A DNA stretch of 64,000 nt from Cytobacillus suaedae (GTDB lineage: Bacteria; Bacillota; Bacilli; Bacillales; Bacillaceae_L), in NCBI GenBank assembly GCA_014960805.1, contig CP063163.1, positions 3,621,001 to 3,685,000 on the forward strand, written 5' to 3'. Of this stretch, positions 9,994-19,204 are shown piece by piece; the first letter of the stretch is position 1, and every line of letters starts with the position of its first letter. The notes under the pieces were generated by a model that did not search any database, was not told the origin of the DNA, and saw only the letters and a list, made by a program, of their open reading frames with translations. The translations under genes were made by a program, and so were the position numbers.

Positions 9994-10325
9994 TCGAAAT
10001 ACCTCCCTACATCTTTACTGATAATAATCTCTTTTGAGCGATAGTATAAAAAATTCATTTTGTTCATATCTTGTATAGTCTTATATGTGTTCGTTAAGTA
10101 TAAGAATTATGATTATGCTTGCACCCTATGGATTATCCATATAGTACCATAAGCTGTTTTGAGTATACCTCACAATGCTCCAATTCGCCTAAAAAGAATT
10201 AAAATCAGTTTATTAGATAGACTTATTACTAAAAGGAAAGATGGATTTATAAAAAATTGGTGTCATGTGCTATTCCGTTTGAAAATGTGATATATTTAGT
10301 TCAAGAGATATAAGGATGTGTGCGT
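9994..10325. other. Divergent intergenic region between the DUF2339 gene and pssA
   Basis: 332 bp, very AT-rich. It must contain the promoters of both neighbours. I found no convincing -35/-10 pair, hairpin or repeat, and no small gene. Confidence 0.5.
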
Positions 10326-11060
10326 ATGTCAAAAAGATATATACCAAATGCCTTGACGTTTGGTAATTTATTTTGTGGTTTTCTTTCCTTAGGTTATATC
10401 ATAAATCAAGACATTCGAAATGCTACGATTTTAATTTTTATAGCAATGATGTTAGATGCTCTTGACGGAAGAGCTGCTCGAATACTTGGAGTTTCAAATG
10501 ATTTTGGGAAGGAATTGGACTCATTAGCTGATATAGTGTCATTTGGTATTGCTCCAGCCTTTTTGGCCATTTATACATATTTTGTAGACTATGGAATGGC
10601 TGGGATGGTTATTGCTGGAGTGTTTCCGCTTTTTGGTGCCTATCGATTAGCCAGATTTAATTTAACATCATCCCCTGTGTCTTTAAACTATTTTAAAGGT
10701 GTTCCCATTACATTTGCAGGTGGATTAGTGGCTTTTTTAGTTCTTTTCCATAATTCTATTCCCGTTCCTGTCTTTGCAGTTATTTATTTCACCCTTTGTA
10801 TATTAATGGCAAGCTCGTTTAAAATCCCGAGCTTCAAAGATATTCCTTTACCAAAATATAGCTTTTTGGTTACGCCATTTTTGCTCTATATGACTTTCTT
10901 AATCACTAAGTCAAAAAATGTTCCTATCTTCTTTTATGTAGCATTAGGAATTTACATCTTATTTATATTGCTTCGTTTTGTAAAAGAAAAAGAAATAAAG
11001 TTTCCAAGGCGAAGATTCAAATTACCAACTAGAAAGTTTAGACTAAGGAAAAGAAAATAA
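10326..11060 (+). CDS. pssA: CDP-diacylglycerol-serine O-phosphatidyltransferase, 244 aa
   Basis: Makes phosphatidylserine from CDP-diacylglycerol and serine, the first step to phosphatidylethanolamine. It is an integral membrane enzyme. The CDP-alcohol phosphatidyltransferase signature is complete: D-x2-D-G-x2-A-R-x8-G-x3-D-x3-D, seen as MLDALDGRAARI and FGKELDSLAD. About six to eight hydrophobic helices follow, and the tail is strongly basic (KFPRRRFKLPTRKFRLRKRK). An in-frame GTG at 10320 is only 2-3 nt from AAGGAT (10312-10317), whereas ATG 10326 is correctly spaced, so ATG is preferred. No psd gene is adjacent. Confidence 0.93.
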   Translation: MSKRYIPNALTFGNLFCGFLSLGYIINQDIRNATILIFIAMMLDALDGRAARILGVSNDFGKELDSLADIVSFGIAPAFLAIYTYFVDYGMAGMVIAGVFPLFGAYRLARFNLTSSPVSLNYFKGVPITFAGGLVAFLVLFHNSIPVPVFAVIYFTLCILMASSFKIPSFKDIPLPKYSFLVTPFLLYMTFLITKSKNVPIFFYVALGIYILFILLRFVKEKEIKFPRRRFKLPTRKFRLRKRK

Positions 11061-11064
11061 AAAG

Positions 11065-11112
11065 AAGGGCCTAAACACAATGCTTTTATGCATCCGAGTT
11101 AAGGCCCTTTTC
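11065..11112. terminator. Bidirectional terminator between pssA and the CoxG-like gene
   Basis: Arms AAGGGCCT (11065-11072) and AGGCCCTT (11102-11109) are flanked by A and T runs on both sides, and the neighbouring genes converge here. Confidence 0.8.
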
Positions 11113-11114
11113 AT

Positions 11115-11564
11115 TTATGAGTGCTGAAATAGACTCTTTACGTTTTCGGCAAATTCACCGGCTGATTTTGAAAGTGAACCCTTCATAAGTTTTGATCCCA
11201 TCGTTGCTAGTTTTCCTGATACCTGTATATCCATCTCATAATCCACCATAGTAGCACCAGACTCTGCATCTGAGAGATGAACTGTCATTGTATTTTGAAA
11301 GAGCCCTACCATTGCAAGTGGCTTTCCAGTCATCTCTACTGTAAGCTGCTCCTTTTCAATCGTATTTTTCAACTCTCCCGTTGCTTGAAATTTTAACTTC
11401 ATTAACTGTGCCTTTAATTCCACAACTGCATCGTATCTTGTTGGGGACACAACTTTTATTTCTTTACATCCCGGAACACATGTTGCTAACTTTTCAGGAT
11501 TCATAAAAACTTCCCAAACATCATTTCTATTAGCATGAATAAGGAATTGCTTTTTTACTATCAT
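11115..11564 (-). CDS. CoxG-like SRPBCC-fold protein, 149 aa
   Basis: The protein resembles the CO-dehydrogenase subunit G / SRPBCC superfamily: a short N-terminal strand, then NRNDVWEVFMNPEKLATCVPGCKEI, the typical START-like opening, and a C-terminal long helix (GSKLMKGSLSKSAGEFAENV). No signal peptide is present and it is soluble. No molybdenum hydroxylase genes are nearby, so a role in CO metabolism is not supported; many Bacillus members are stand-alone proteins that may bind lipid or quinone. Family assignment is fairly sure, function is not. Confidence 0.8.
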   Translation of the reverse strand: MIVKKQFLIHANRNDVWEVFMNPEKLATCVPGCKEIKVVSPTRYDAVVELKAQLMKLKFQATGELKNTIEKEQLTVEMTGKPLAMVGLFQNTMTVHLSDAESGATMVDYEMDIQVSGKLATMGSKLMKGSLSKSAGEFAENVKSLFQHS

Positions 11565-12012
11565 TTTCTTCCACCACCATATATGTAATTTCTAAGATGT
11601 AGCTTGTTACATGTGTATTCAGTTAATATAAACTTCATAACAAAATCTTTTTTAGTGTAATAGAAAACGGCCACTATGTTTATTAGTGACCGTTTGAGAC
11701 CAGGGAAAAAGTGAATTAATTGAGTAGTAGTCTCTTATTAGACTTCGTTTCCTCCTGGGTCGTGTGGAAGTCCGAATCCACGCCTTATCCAGACTTCGTT
11801 TCCTTGCTTGGTCGAGTTGAAGTCTGAATCCATGACTTATTCAGACTTCATTTCCTTGTTTGGTCGAGTTGAAGTCTGAATCCATGCCTTATTCAGACTT
11901 CGTTTCCTTACTTGATTGAGTTGAAGTCCGAATCCATGCCTCTTTCTGACTTTGATTCCAGAATTGAAAACTCTCTTTCACTGTTCTCGGACCGTTCGAA
12001 TCTTTTTCCCTT
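11565..12012. other. Intergenic region holding a hairpin tandem array
   Basis: 448 bp between the CoxG-like gene and the DUF4097 gene. The right half is the tandem repeat array listed separately. The left part includes the CoxG promoter region and an AT-rich stretch in which I see nothing else. Confidence 0.6.
11740..11959. repeat. Tandem array of four 51-52-bp units, each able to fold into a hairpin
   Basis: Units start at 11740, 11791, 11843 and 11895, and a fifth partial copy (TGACTTTGATTCC) ends at 11959. Each unit opens with AGACTTCRTTTCCT and contains GAAGTCYGAATCCA about 28 nt later, so AGACTTC pairs with GAAGTCT. Units differ at scattered positions. There are no unique spacers, so this is not a CRISPR. 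A related two-unit version lies at 46543-46614. Confidence 0.85.
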
Positions 12013-12903
12013 TTAATTTAAAGAAAAGTCACCAGATGTTGTTCTAACCTTCAATTCATGACTAGCGTTACCTATGTTCCCAATAATTCTTTCCTCTGAT
12101 TTTTCACTATAATTGAACCCTTCTACACTAACATTTCCTTCACCTGAGGTACCTTTAAAATCTAGTGAGATTGCAGTTGGTTTGCTTTTAAAATGTACAT
12201 TTACATCACCACTCGTTGCAGTAAAATCCATATTTCCACTTACTTCTTCATTTTCTAAGCTTATACTACCTGAATTTGTATTAACTGTGATATCGCCTTT
12301 TAAATCTTCCATAATGACATCCCCACTAGAAGCAGCAAGATTGAAGAGGTCAGCTTTAGATTTTATGATTTGTATATCACCACTTGAAGTTTCTAATACA
12401 ATTTCTTCCGTTGAAATATTTTCGAACCTAACATCTCCTGAACTTACCTTCGTCCTAACTTCACTTAAACGGAGATCCCTCATTTCAACATCAGCTGATG
12501 ATGCCTCAATAAGAATAGAATGATAGATTTTTTCAGGGAGTTTAAGTGTTAAGTTAAGATCTATCCTGGTAACCCCAACATAGAACATAACATCTAACTT
12601 GTCTAAGGAAACTTCTAACCTATCTCCTTTTTGGTCAACAACAAGTTCATATTGGTCTTTAATCTTCTTACTTACACTCCCACTTAGTTCTACAATTATG
12701 TCATCACCACTAATTGGTTCAAAGTGTAAATCTGTTGAAGATAAATTAACGTCAATTGTCTCAACTGAATTTGCCTTTACTGTTTTCTCTTCATATACTT
12801 CAACTGTGTTGACGGAAAATACATCAGAAAAACTCGCAGTTGCTACAGACCCAACTAAACCAACAATTAATAGTACTAACGCACCCAGTACAACCTTTTT
12901 CAT
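12013..12903 (-). CDS. DUF4097 beta-repeat protein, exported/anchored, 296 aa
   Basis: An N-terminal hydrophobic segment (VVLGALVLLIVGLVGSVATA) serves as anchor or signal. The rest is built from about eight short beta-strand repeats with the recurring phrase S-S-G-D-V/I (SSGDVRFEN, SSGDIQII, SSGDVIMEDL, TSGDVNVHF, TSGDFSLN), the hallmark of DUF4097 right-handed beta structures. The molecular role is unknown. It is the last gene of a PadR-DUF1700-DUF4097 operon and overlaps the DUF1700 stop by 4 nt, which argues for a membrane-associated stress or envelope module controlled by the PadR repressor. Confidence 0.85.
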   Translation of the reverse strand: MKKVVLGALVLLIVGLVGSVATASFSDVFSVNTVEVYEEKTVKANSVETIDVNLSSTDLHFEPISGDDIIVELSGSVSKKIKDQYELVVDQKGDRLEVSLDKLDVMFYVGVTRIDLNLTLKLPEKIYHSILIEASSADVEMRDLRLSEVRTKVSSGDVRFENISTEEIVLETSSGDIQIIKSKADLFNLAASSGDVIMEDLKGDITVNTNSGSISLENEEVSGNMDFTATSGDVNVHFKSKPTAISLDFKGTSGEGNVSVEGFNYSEKSEERIIGNIGNASHELKVRTTSGDFSLN

Positions 12904-13457
12904 GCTGCTTTTCCTCCCTTTATAACGCGAATATTAAATTTGATGTAGCGTAAAATTAAATTGTAAAAATATCTTCCAACATAGATCATACCTACACTTA
13001 ATAAAACACCTAAACTACATAGTGTTAACGATACAAAAAACGTAAATGGCAAACCCTCAAATCCATTAAAGAAGATTGAAGGAAAAATAGCTAACGGTGA
13101 TAATGTAAAGGCAATTGCAGTTACGCACAGTCCAACATATACTCCAAATACTCCTAGAACAGGCCCAAGAATAAATACTAGATTAAAGAAACTAAGACTA
13201 ACAGCTGCGACAATTGCATTGAACATGTTAGGTATCGACTTATCGTTCTCAGCTTTTGTTACACGATAATCGGCTAGTAAGTCCCTAGCAATTATTGTAG
13301 GATCACCTAATTCTAGAATTAACTCATCTTCACTTCTACCTTCAGCAAGCCCAATAGAAAAGTGCTCTTCATAGTCATACAGCATCTCTCTTCGATCATG
13401 CTCTGGTACCTTCTCTAAAAGCCTATTAAGCTCATTTATAAACCTATTCTTCTCCAT
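12900..13457 (-). CDS. DUF1700/HAAS-domain membrane protein, 185 aa
   Basis: The N-terminal ~70 residues are a helical, acidic domain (ELNRLLEKVPEHDRREMLYD, then GDPTIIARDLLADY), typical of HAAS/DUF1700 proteins. Three or four hydrophobic helices follow, and the C-terminus is basic. The start chosen is ATG 13457 with AGGAGGG eight bases upstream. An in-frame ATG at 13484 would overlap the PadR gene further and lacks a ribosome site. Overlaps of 14 nt with padR and 4 nt with the DUF4097 gene indicate tight translational coupling. The PadR-HAAS-DUF4097 triple is a recurrent Firmicutes arrangement of unknown function. Confidence 0.85.
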   Translation of the reverse strand: MEKNRFINELNRLLEKVPEHDRREMLYDYEEHFSIGLAEGRSEDELILELGDPTIIARDLLADYRVTKAENDKSIPNMFNAIVAAVSLSFFNLVFILGPVLGVFGVYVGLCVTAIAFTLSPLAIFPSIFFNGFEGLPFTFFVSLTLCSLGVLLSVGMIYVGRYFYNLILRYIKFNIRVIKGGKAA

Positions 13458-13773
13458 GTTGGTGGCCCTCCTCAATAAATTCATTTACAGCACCTGCAAA
13501 TTGTCGCCATTCCTCAACTAATAATTTCATATAACCCTTTCCTTTATCCGTTAAAGAATAATATTTCCTTGGAGGTCCTTCAGACGATTCAGCTAAATAA
13601 GTAGTCACATACTCATCCTTTGTTAACCTCCGCAATAATGGATATAAGGTTCCTTCTGCCACTTCAATTTTACTTGATATATTTTGAGCCAATTCATAAC
13701 CATACTGGTCTCTTTTAGAAATTAGAATCAACACACATAATTCCAAGGCTCCTTTTTTAAATTGGACATTCAA
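13444..13773 (-). CDS. PadR-family transcriptional repressor, 109 aa
   Basis: A winged-helix protein of classical short PadR type (subfamily s1). The N-terminus KKGALELCVLILISKRDQYGYEL is followed by EGTLYPLLRRLTKDEYV, which is the recognition helix and wing, then YYSLTDKGKGYMKLLVEEW and a short dimerisation helix. It heads the operon and probably represses it from the 13774-13920 region, which contains AT-rich partial repeats around the motif AGTACTAGATATT but no single obvious operator. The inducer is unknown. Confidence 0.9.
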   Translation of the reverse strand: MNVQFKKGALELCVLILISKRDQYGYELAQNISSKIEVAEGTLYPLLRRLTKDEYVTTYLAESSEGPPRKYYSLTDKGKGYMKLLVEEWRQFAGAVNEFIEEGHQHGEE

Positions 13774-13920
13774 ATTTACTCCCCCTACAAATCATTATTC
13801 AGTACTAGATATTATCTAATAGTTATCCAAATTAAACCATTTATTTACCTCAATTTACATCTTACAATACACTAGTGAATAATGCAAGGTACTGAATAAT
13901 ATTTTTTCCAAAAAATACAA

Positions 13921-13948
13921 AAGACGAAATCATATATGATTTCGTCTT
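13921..13948 (-). terminator. Terminator-like perfect 28-bp palindrome after yhaN
   Basis: AAGACGAAATCATA is followed immediately by its reverse complement, then by T-rich sequence on the minus strand. It lies 18 bp past the yhaN stop. Confidence 0.75.
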
Positions 13949-13965
13949 CTATGCTATTAACTTAA

Positions 13966-16900
13966 TTAGACGGTCAATGCTTCCTTACCGTTGATTTCTT
14001 TTAATTGATATTCTGAATCTAAAGCAATTTCATTCATAATTTCCACCAGTCTAGAATGGTGAGTGAAGAAGATAATTTGCGTTTGATTTGAAAGTTCTAA
14101 TAAGATTTTTAAAGTTTCTTTAGCACGAATATCATCAAAGTGGACAAGAATATCATCCACAATAAAAGGCATCGGCTCATTTTCTGATGCATATTTCTCA
14201 ATACTAGCTATGCGAAGTGCCAAGTAGAGTTGATCTGTTGAACCATCACTCATTCCCTCAACAGGTACCTTGTCACCATTAGATCTAATCCCCATTAGTA
14301 CAGGCTGATCCTTCTCGTCATAATCAACTTGTAAACCACTAAATGATTGTAAGGTTAATCTAGCAAACAGCTCACTCGCTCTGTTTAAAATAGGATCTTG
14401 ATTTTGATTTCTATAATGCTCTATACCCCTTTGTAATAGTAAAGATGCAAGCTTTAGATTAACGTATTGATCTGTAACATTAGCAAGTTTAGTAAGCAAA
14501 CTTGATTTATTTTGTTCTGCAGTAACGGAAGATGTGCTGTTTCCTTGGACTTTTTCTTCATACTCTTTCTTTACAACGCCATAGTTCTGTTCCATTTGAG
14601 AGCGTAATGGTTCGATTTCCTCGAGTTTACTCATAATTTCCTCAATTTGAATTCCTAGTTGATCATGGTCTGCATCTTTGGCCTCTTCAAGAACGTCATG
14701 AAGTGATAAACCGTTCCCATTTAGCAAAAGCTCCTCCTCAATGGTTCGAATATCCTTCATGTAGTTCTGCTTTAACTGAAACCTTTTCTCAAGATTTTCT
14801 AGCTCGTGGACTTCTTGACAATCTGCCATACGCAGTAGCCCATTTATTACTGAATTCGCATTTTCTATTTCTTCTTCAGCATTTCTAATAATATCACGAA
14901 GCTTCTTTATTTGTTTTTCTAGGTTTGTATGTTCAGTACGATCAGTCTGAGCTTTTTGAAGAGCTGCATATAAATGATTAACAATTAGATCGGTATTTTC
15001 AAGTTCCATTTTAATATCAACTAAATGTAAAAGGGAGGATACACTATTCTCAAATTGTGAGATTTGTATCTTAACAGCTTTTAGGTCCTTTTCAACCTTC
15101 TTAAACTCCTCATAAGTCTTAGAGCAATCCTCATATTTACTAAGTAGTCTTTCAGCAACTTTTACAGAGGTAGTAGAAGAAATGTTTGTATCTAGGATAA
15201 CCTCTGCCCAATCTTTATTCCAATCGCTTATTCTTCTTTTTAACTCATTTACTTTCTGTTCATTCGTATTGAGCCTTCTGTTTATCTCAGATATTCCTTC
15301 TAGTAGCCTATTTCTTTTCGCTTCAACTTCTAAAATACTCTTATATTGTCTTTCGGCAATACTTAGTATTTCAGTTAGGGATTTTTCCGAAGATACTTTA
15401 GTAAACGTAGATACTGATACCTTTAGTGTATTTTTTAATTGCTCTTTCTTACTTTCTAGCTCTCTGATTGACTTTTTGACTTTCTCATTTTCTTTGACAA
15501 GTACTTTAATAAAATCAAACTTACTTATCCATTCCTTCATTTCTGCAGGAGTTAAAGGTGTAATGGTTGTAGGCTTCCATAGTTCTCCCCAAGCCGTTTC
15601 CCATTCTACAATTTTATCATGCAGTCTCTTCTCTTCAAGTTCTATTTCTTGAACCTTCTTTTTACAACTATCAATATCTGATAATCTCTTATTTTTTTCT
15701 CCTACCTTTGCTGCTTCAAACCTCATTTTATCTGCTATACTATCAGCATTTTTCATACTCTTTTCAAACGTACTTTCACTTGACTCTTCCCAAAATGAAA
15801 TTTGTGTTGAGGTATTCGTATTCCAGTTTTTAAGCTTACTACAAATTGACTGCCATTCCTGATCGCGGTAAGTTCGAGCATTAACTAAGGTTTCTTCTGA
15901 TGGAATTTCTGCCAACGCTTCTAGCTCTCTGATTTTTTCTTCGTGTCCTTCAATCAGTTCTTTCTGTGTTGAAAGTTGGCTCTTAACGTGATCCAGCATT
16001 TTTATTAATCGTGTTTGTTCCACCTCGTACTTTTTTATCGTTTCCGCTAGGATAGCTACTTCAAGATTCATTAGTTCCTGGTAACTACCACTCCATTGCG
16101 GTAACAATTTAACTTCTTCCTCAATTAGCAGTTCCTTTTGGTTAAATTCTGAAATTAATTGTGTAATAGCTTCTTCGATATCTCCAGCACGTTTCACTTG
16201 ATCAATCACGTCTTCAAGTTCTTCCGTATCGGGCAATTCTGGGAGAGAGTCTAATTCACTTCTTTTGTTTACCAGTTCTTCTTCAATTTCACTTCGCTCT
16301 TTGGTGTATTCCTGAAGTGTTTGATCCAGAAGCGGCTTTTCTTTACAAAGCTCACGAATGGTTTCTTTTTTTTCTGAAGTTATACGAAATGTATCAATAT
16401 ATTCTAGTTCAGCATTCGAAGGATCTATTTCCTTCATTATAGCTAATACTCTTTCCTCAAGAATTCCTATTTCACCTTCTAGTCTCGGAACCTGATTTAC
16501 CTGATTTTGATAAGACTGCATTTCACGGTAAAGAGAATTGATGCTTGCTGCTTGCTCCAATATGCCAGCCGGAATAGTGATTTTTTCCATATCTAACTGA
16601 AGATCTCGCTGTTCATTTTCAGCCTTCTTTTTATCTAGGCTAGCTAAATTTAGTTTTTGCTGACTATCTATACGTATCTCTGCGGAGTTTTCAGGCATAG
16701 TCGGTAATTCGCCAAGTTCTTTTAGCTTTTGTCGTAAATTTTCCCGTTTAGCGATTTTGGGTAGTGTTAATTTCAATCGCTGTAATTTGTCTTGTTTTCC
16801 ACGTAGTTCTCTAACCTCTTTACTAATGCTGTCAATCTGCTTTTTACCATCCGAGTATCTTCTTTCAAGGTCTTTCCATGCCTGTACTTTTAGTTGATAC

Positions 16901-17490
16901 TCTGATATTTGTTTTTTAAGTTCTTTTTCTTCTTTTAGGAGTTTATTAATTTCAGGGGTTGAACCACGTTTTTTGTATAAGTCACCTGACTTTTTGTCTA
17001 GGTCTTCAAAAACCTTTCGGAGTATGTTAATTCCTGATGCAGCTGAAAATAAGCTTTCACCTAGGTTTCCTCCACTTTGCAATAAGCTCTCTCCACCTTC
17101 ACGTAGACGCACATGATCAAGAGCGAACATATTTAAGAAATGCTCTTCACTGATTCCTTGTAAAAAGTGGTTAACCATATTTTCATCTAAAGAAGCACCA
17201 TCAACATCTAGAGTTGTGTTTTTGATTCCTTTTCTTCGAACAAATTGTAAGATTTCACCCGATGATTTTTTTAATTGACCCTCGATGCGAAGCTTTGTAT
17301 TGCTATGGAGAAAGGAATCATTCGTTTGTTGTGGAAAGCCATACAGAAAGTGGGTTATTGATCTTAATGTAGTACTTTTACCAGCTTCATTTGGTCCATA
17401 TATCAAGTGGAAGTTCTTCATTTGATCAAAAAGTAGTTCATAATCAGTGAAATGACCAAATGCTCGCAAATTTAAGTAATCAAATCTCAT
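13966..17490 (-). CDS. yhaN: YhaN, Rad50/SbcC-like AAA ATPase, 1174 aa
   Basis: An SMC/Rad50-type ATPase. Walker A is at about residues 31-39 (GPNEAGKST). There is an extended coiled coil between about residues 160 and 1000. The C-terminal half-site has MSDGSTDQLYLALRIAS (signature) and PFIVDDILVHFDD (Walker B). No CxxC zinc hook is visible at the coiled-coil apex, unlike Rad50. It overlaps the exonuclease gene yhaO by 4 nt, so the two should form an Mre11/Rad50-like complex processing DNA ends. In B. subtilis this pair sits beside yhaM; here no yhaM is present in the window. Confidence 0.92.
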   Translation of the reverse strand: MRFDYLNLRAFGHFTDYELLFDQMKNFHLIYGPNEAGKSTTLRSITHFLYGFPQQTNDSFLHSNTKLRIEGQLKKSSGEILQFVRRKGIKNTTLDVDGASLDENMVNHFLQGISEEHFLNMFALDHVRLREGGESLLQSGGNLGESLFSAASGINILRKVFEDLDKKSGDLYKKRGSTPEINKLLKEEKELKKQISEYQLKVQAWKDLERRYSDGKKQIDSISKEVRELRGKQDKLQRLKLTLPKIAKRENLRQKLKELGELPTMPENSAEIRIDSQQKLNLASLDKKKAENEQRDLQLDMEKITIPAGILEQAASINSLYREMQSYQNQVNQVPRLEGEIGILEERVLAIMKEIDPSNAELEYIDTFRITSEKKETIRELCKEKPLLDQTLQEYTKERSEIEEELVNKRSELDSLPELPDTEELEDVIDQVKRAGDIEEAITQLISEFNQKELLIEEEVKLLPQWSGSYQELMNLEVAILAETIKKYEVEQTRLIKMLDHVKSQLSTQKELIEGHEEKIRELEALAEIPSEETLVNARTYRDQEWQSICSKLKNWNTNTSTQISFWEESSESTFEKSMKNADSIADKMRFEAAKVGEKNKRLSDIDSCKKKVQEIELEEKRLHDKIVEWETAWGELWKPTTITPLTPAEMKEWISKFDFIKVLVKENEKVKKSIRELESKKEQLKNTLKVSVSTFTKVSSEKSLTEILSIAERQYKSILEVEAKRNRLLEGISEINRRLNTNEQKVNELKRRISDWNKDWAEVILDTNISSTTSVKVAERLLSKYEDCSKTYEEFKKVEKDLKAVKIQISQFENSVSSLLHLVDIKMELENTDLIVNHLYAALQKAQTDRTEHTNLEKQIKKLRDIIRNAEEEIENANSVINGLLRMADCQEVHELENLEKRFQLKQNYMKDIRTIEEELLLNGNGLSLHDVLEEAKDADHDQLGIQIEEIMSKLEEIEPLRSQMEQNYGVVKKEYEEKVQGNSTSSVTAEQNKSSLLTKLANVTDQYVNLKLASLLLQRGIEHYRNQNQDPILNRASELFARLTLQSFSGLQVDYDEKDQPVLMGIRSNGDKVPVEGMSDGSTDQLYLALRIASIEKYASENEPMPFIVDDILVHFDDIRAKETLKILLELSNQTQIIFFTHHSRLVEIMNEIALDSEYQLKEINGKEALTV

Positions 17491-18767
17491 CTCACTTCCA
17501 CTCCTGTCTTTGTTAAATAGTAAAGAATTAAATCTTCAACATCTTCGATTCTCATTTTAATATTGTCACTATCATTAAAATTAAAGCCTTCTTCACTATT
17601 TCGTAGTTCATATGGAAGTGTCTGCCCAATATCTTGAAATTCCGATAGCAAATCTTCTAACATACTTTCATTGTTTCTAGCTTCTTTAATAAATTCTAAA
17701 ATAACTGCTAAAGGTGTATTTTGTGTCTTTAGTTCGTCGATATTTATTGATCTTGTTGTCTCAATCCTAACTTTTTCAACCCAAATATCGCCTAAACCTA
17801 CATCCAGAGCAATTGAACGTAAATTGTTTATTAAATGTTCCTTAGATATTAGTAACTCTTGATGAATTTTACTAGTTCCATAAATTCTAAATCTAATAGC
17901 AAGGAACCGTCCATCAACTTGTTGATACTTTATCTCTAATACCTCACGTGCCAAATTCATTAACTCATCCATACTCTCAACTTCACTTGCATCAACCTCA
18001 CAAAGCTCCCAACGCAATACATCAAGTGATATGTGATCTAATGAATCTATCACTCCTTCTTCAACTTTTACAATTGTGCAACCTTTATTTCCTGTTTCTT
18101 TGATATGTCTTCCTTGAATATTACCTGGAAATAAGATTACAGGATCGCTTTCATGCAACAGTTCTCTTAAATGAATATGACCAAGGGCCCAATAATCATA
18201 ACCTAGCCCCTTCATATCCTCTACTGAACAAGGGGCATATGTTTCATGACCTTCTCTTCCAGTAGCACTCGTGTGTAAAATACCGATATTTAAATAATCA
18301 TCATGTCGTCTAGGATACTTTTTCACTAGATTTTCCTCAACAGCACGAGACGCAAAACCTTGTCCATGAATAGCAACCCTAAGATCATCATCAATATATG
18401 ATTCTGCTTCTTTTACAGAAAACTCAAAAACGTTATCCGGAAGCTTTAATTCCCTAGTAATGAGACTTGCAGCATCATGATTACCACGGATAAGATAAAC
18501 CTTAATTTTTTCCTTTTGTAAACGAACCATCTGGTTAGCAAAGAATAGTCCTGTGTTATAGTCCTTCCAATCACCATCATATAAATCACCAGCGATAATA
18601 ATAAAGGACACTTGATTATTAATTGCTGTATCTATTAAATTTTTAAATGCCTCTCGAGTGGCACTTCTAATTTTATCAACAGGAGCCCCTTCATACTGTT
18701 CTAGCCCTGATAACGGACTATCAAGATGAATATCAGCTGCATGAATAAACGAAAATGATAAACTCAA
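17487..18767 (-). CDS. yhaO: YhaO, Mre11/SbcD-like metallophosphoesterase, 426 aa
   Basis: A calcineurin-like phosphoesterase with all metal-binding motifs in order: HAADIHLDSPL (residues 9-19), IIAGDLYDGDW, IRGNHDAAS, GILHTSATG and ALGHIHLREL. The C-terminal ~180 residues are a capping/accessory region. Predicted DNA exonuclease or endonuclease that acts with YhaN, encoded immediately downstream with a 4-nt overlap. Start ATG 18767 has GGAGGAAT upstream. Role in DNA repair follows from the family, not from direct evidence. Confidence 0.92.
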   Translation of the reverse strand: MSLSFSFIHAADIHLDSPLSGLEQYEGAPVDKIRSATREAFKNLIDTAINNQVSFIIIAGDLYDGDWKDYNTGLFFANQMVRLQKEKIKVYLIRGNHDAASLITRELKLPDNVFEFSVKEAESYIDDDLRVAIHGQGFASRAVEENLVKKYPRRHDDYLNIGILHTSATGREGHETYAPCSVEDMKGLGYDYWALGHIHLRELLHESDPVILFPGNIQGRHIKETGNKGCTIVKVEEGVIDSLDHISLDVLRWELCEVDASEVESMDELMNLAREVLEIKYQQVDGRFLAIRFRIYGTSKIHQELLISKEHLINNLRSIALDVGLGDIWVEKVRIETTRSINIDELKTQNTPLAVILEFIKEARNNESMLEDLLSEFQDIGQTLPYELRNSEEGFNFNDSDNIKMRIEDVEDLILYYLTKTGVEVR

Positions 18768-19204
18768 GCAAATTCCTCCTATTATTACAAACTAACAAAG
18801 TAATGTTAGCTTGTTTTTCTGGAAAATCGATTCCATTTAATCTATATCTATTCTATCTCTTTCTCTATGAATCAATCAAGTTTGCTAGTAGCGTACTTGT
18901 TGATTTATAAGGGTTTTTAGTTATCTAGTAGTTTATGGAAGAAGAAAAGGCTGGGACAAAAGTAGTTTAACTAAATAGGAACCGAACAATGGTTGTAGGA
19001 ATAGTTACACCGCTCCTGAAATATACTTCGCTTTCCGCGGGAAGCAGGCAAGCCTCCTCGTGCTAAGCACTGCGGGGTCTAGCCATTGCTTTTCATCCCG
19101 CAGGAGTCTACGTATATTTCATCCGCTAAACTATTGCTTTGTTCGAAATTTTAGTTAAAGACTTATGTTATGTCCCAGCCTCTTAAAAGATTATTGTATT
19201 CCAC
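18768..19204. other. Intergenic region between ctaA and yhaO, filled by a palindromic element
   Basis: 437 bp. It holds the yhaO promoter side (18768-18940) and a large nested palindrome (18949-19180), listed separately. No gene is visible. Confidence 0.6.
18949..19180. repeat. GC-rich palindromic element, copy 1, inside an outer inverted repeat
   Basis: The core runs from 19018 to 19120: arms GAAATATAC (19018-19026) and GTATATTTC (19112-19120) enclose CTTTCCGCGGG, GCCTCCTCG, TGCGGGGTCT and CCCGCAGGAGTC. Outside it, GGCTGGGACA (18949-18958) pairs with TGTCCCAGCC (19171-19180). Copies 2 and 3 lie at 26282-26429 and 52051-52168. The core phrases are the same in all three while the arms differ but remain self-complementary. 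Confidence 0.85.

Noticed and set aside
11740-11959. CRISPR array
   Set aside because: Units are contiguous with no unique spacers, and no cas genes are nearby.
12113-12925. Two plus-strand frames opposite the DUF4097 gene
   Set aside because: The serine-rich translations mirror the repeat structure of the minus-strand gene, which has the better ribosome sites and operon context.
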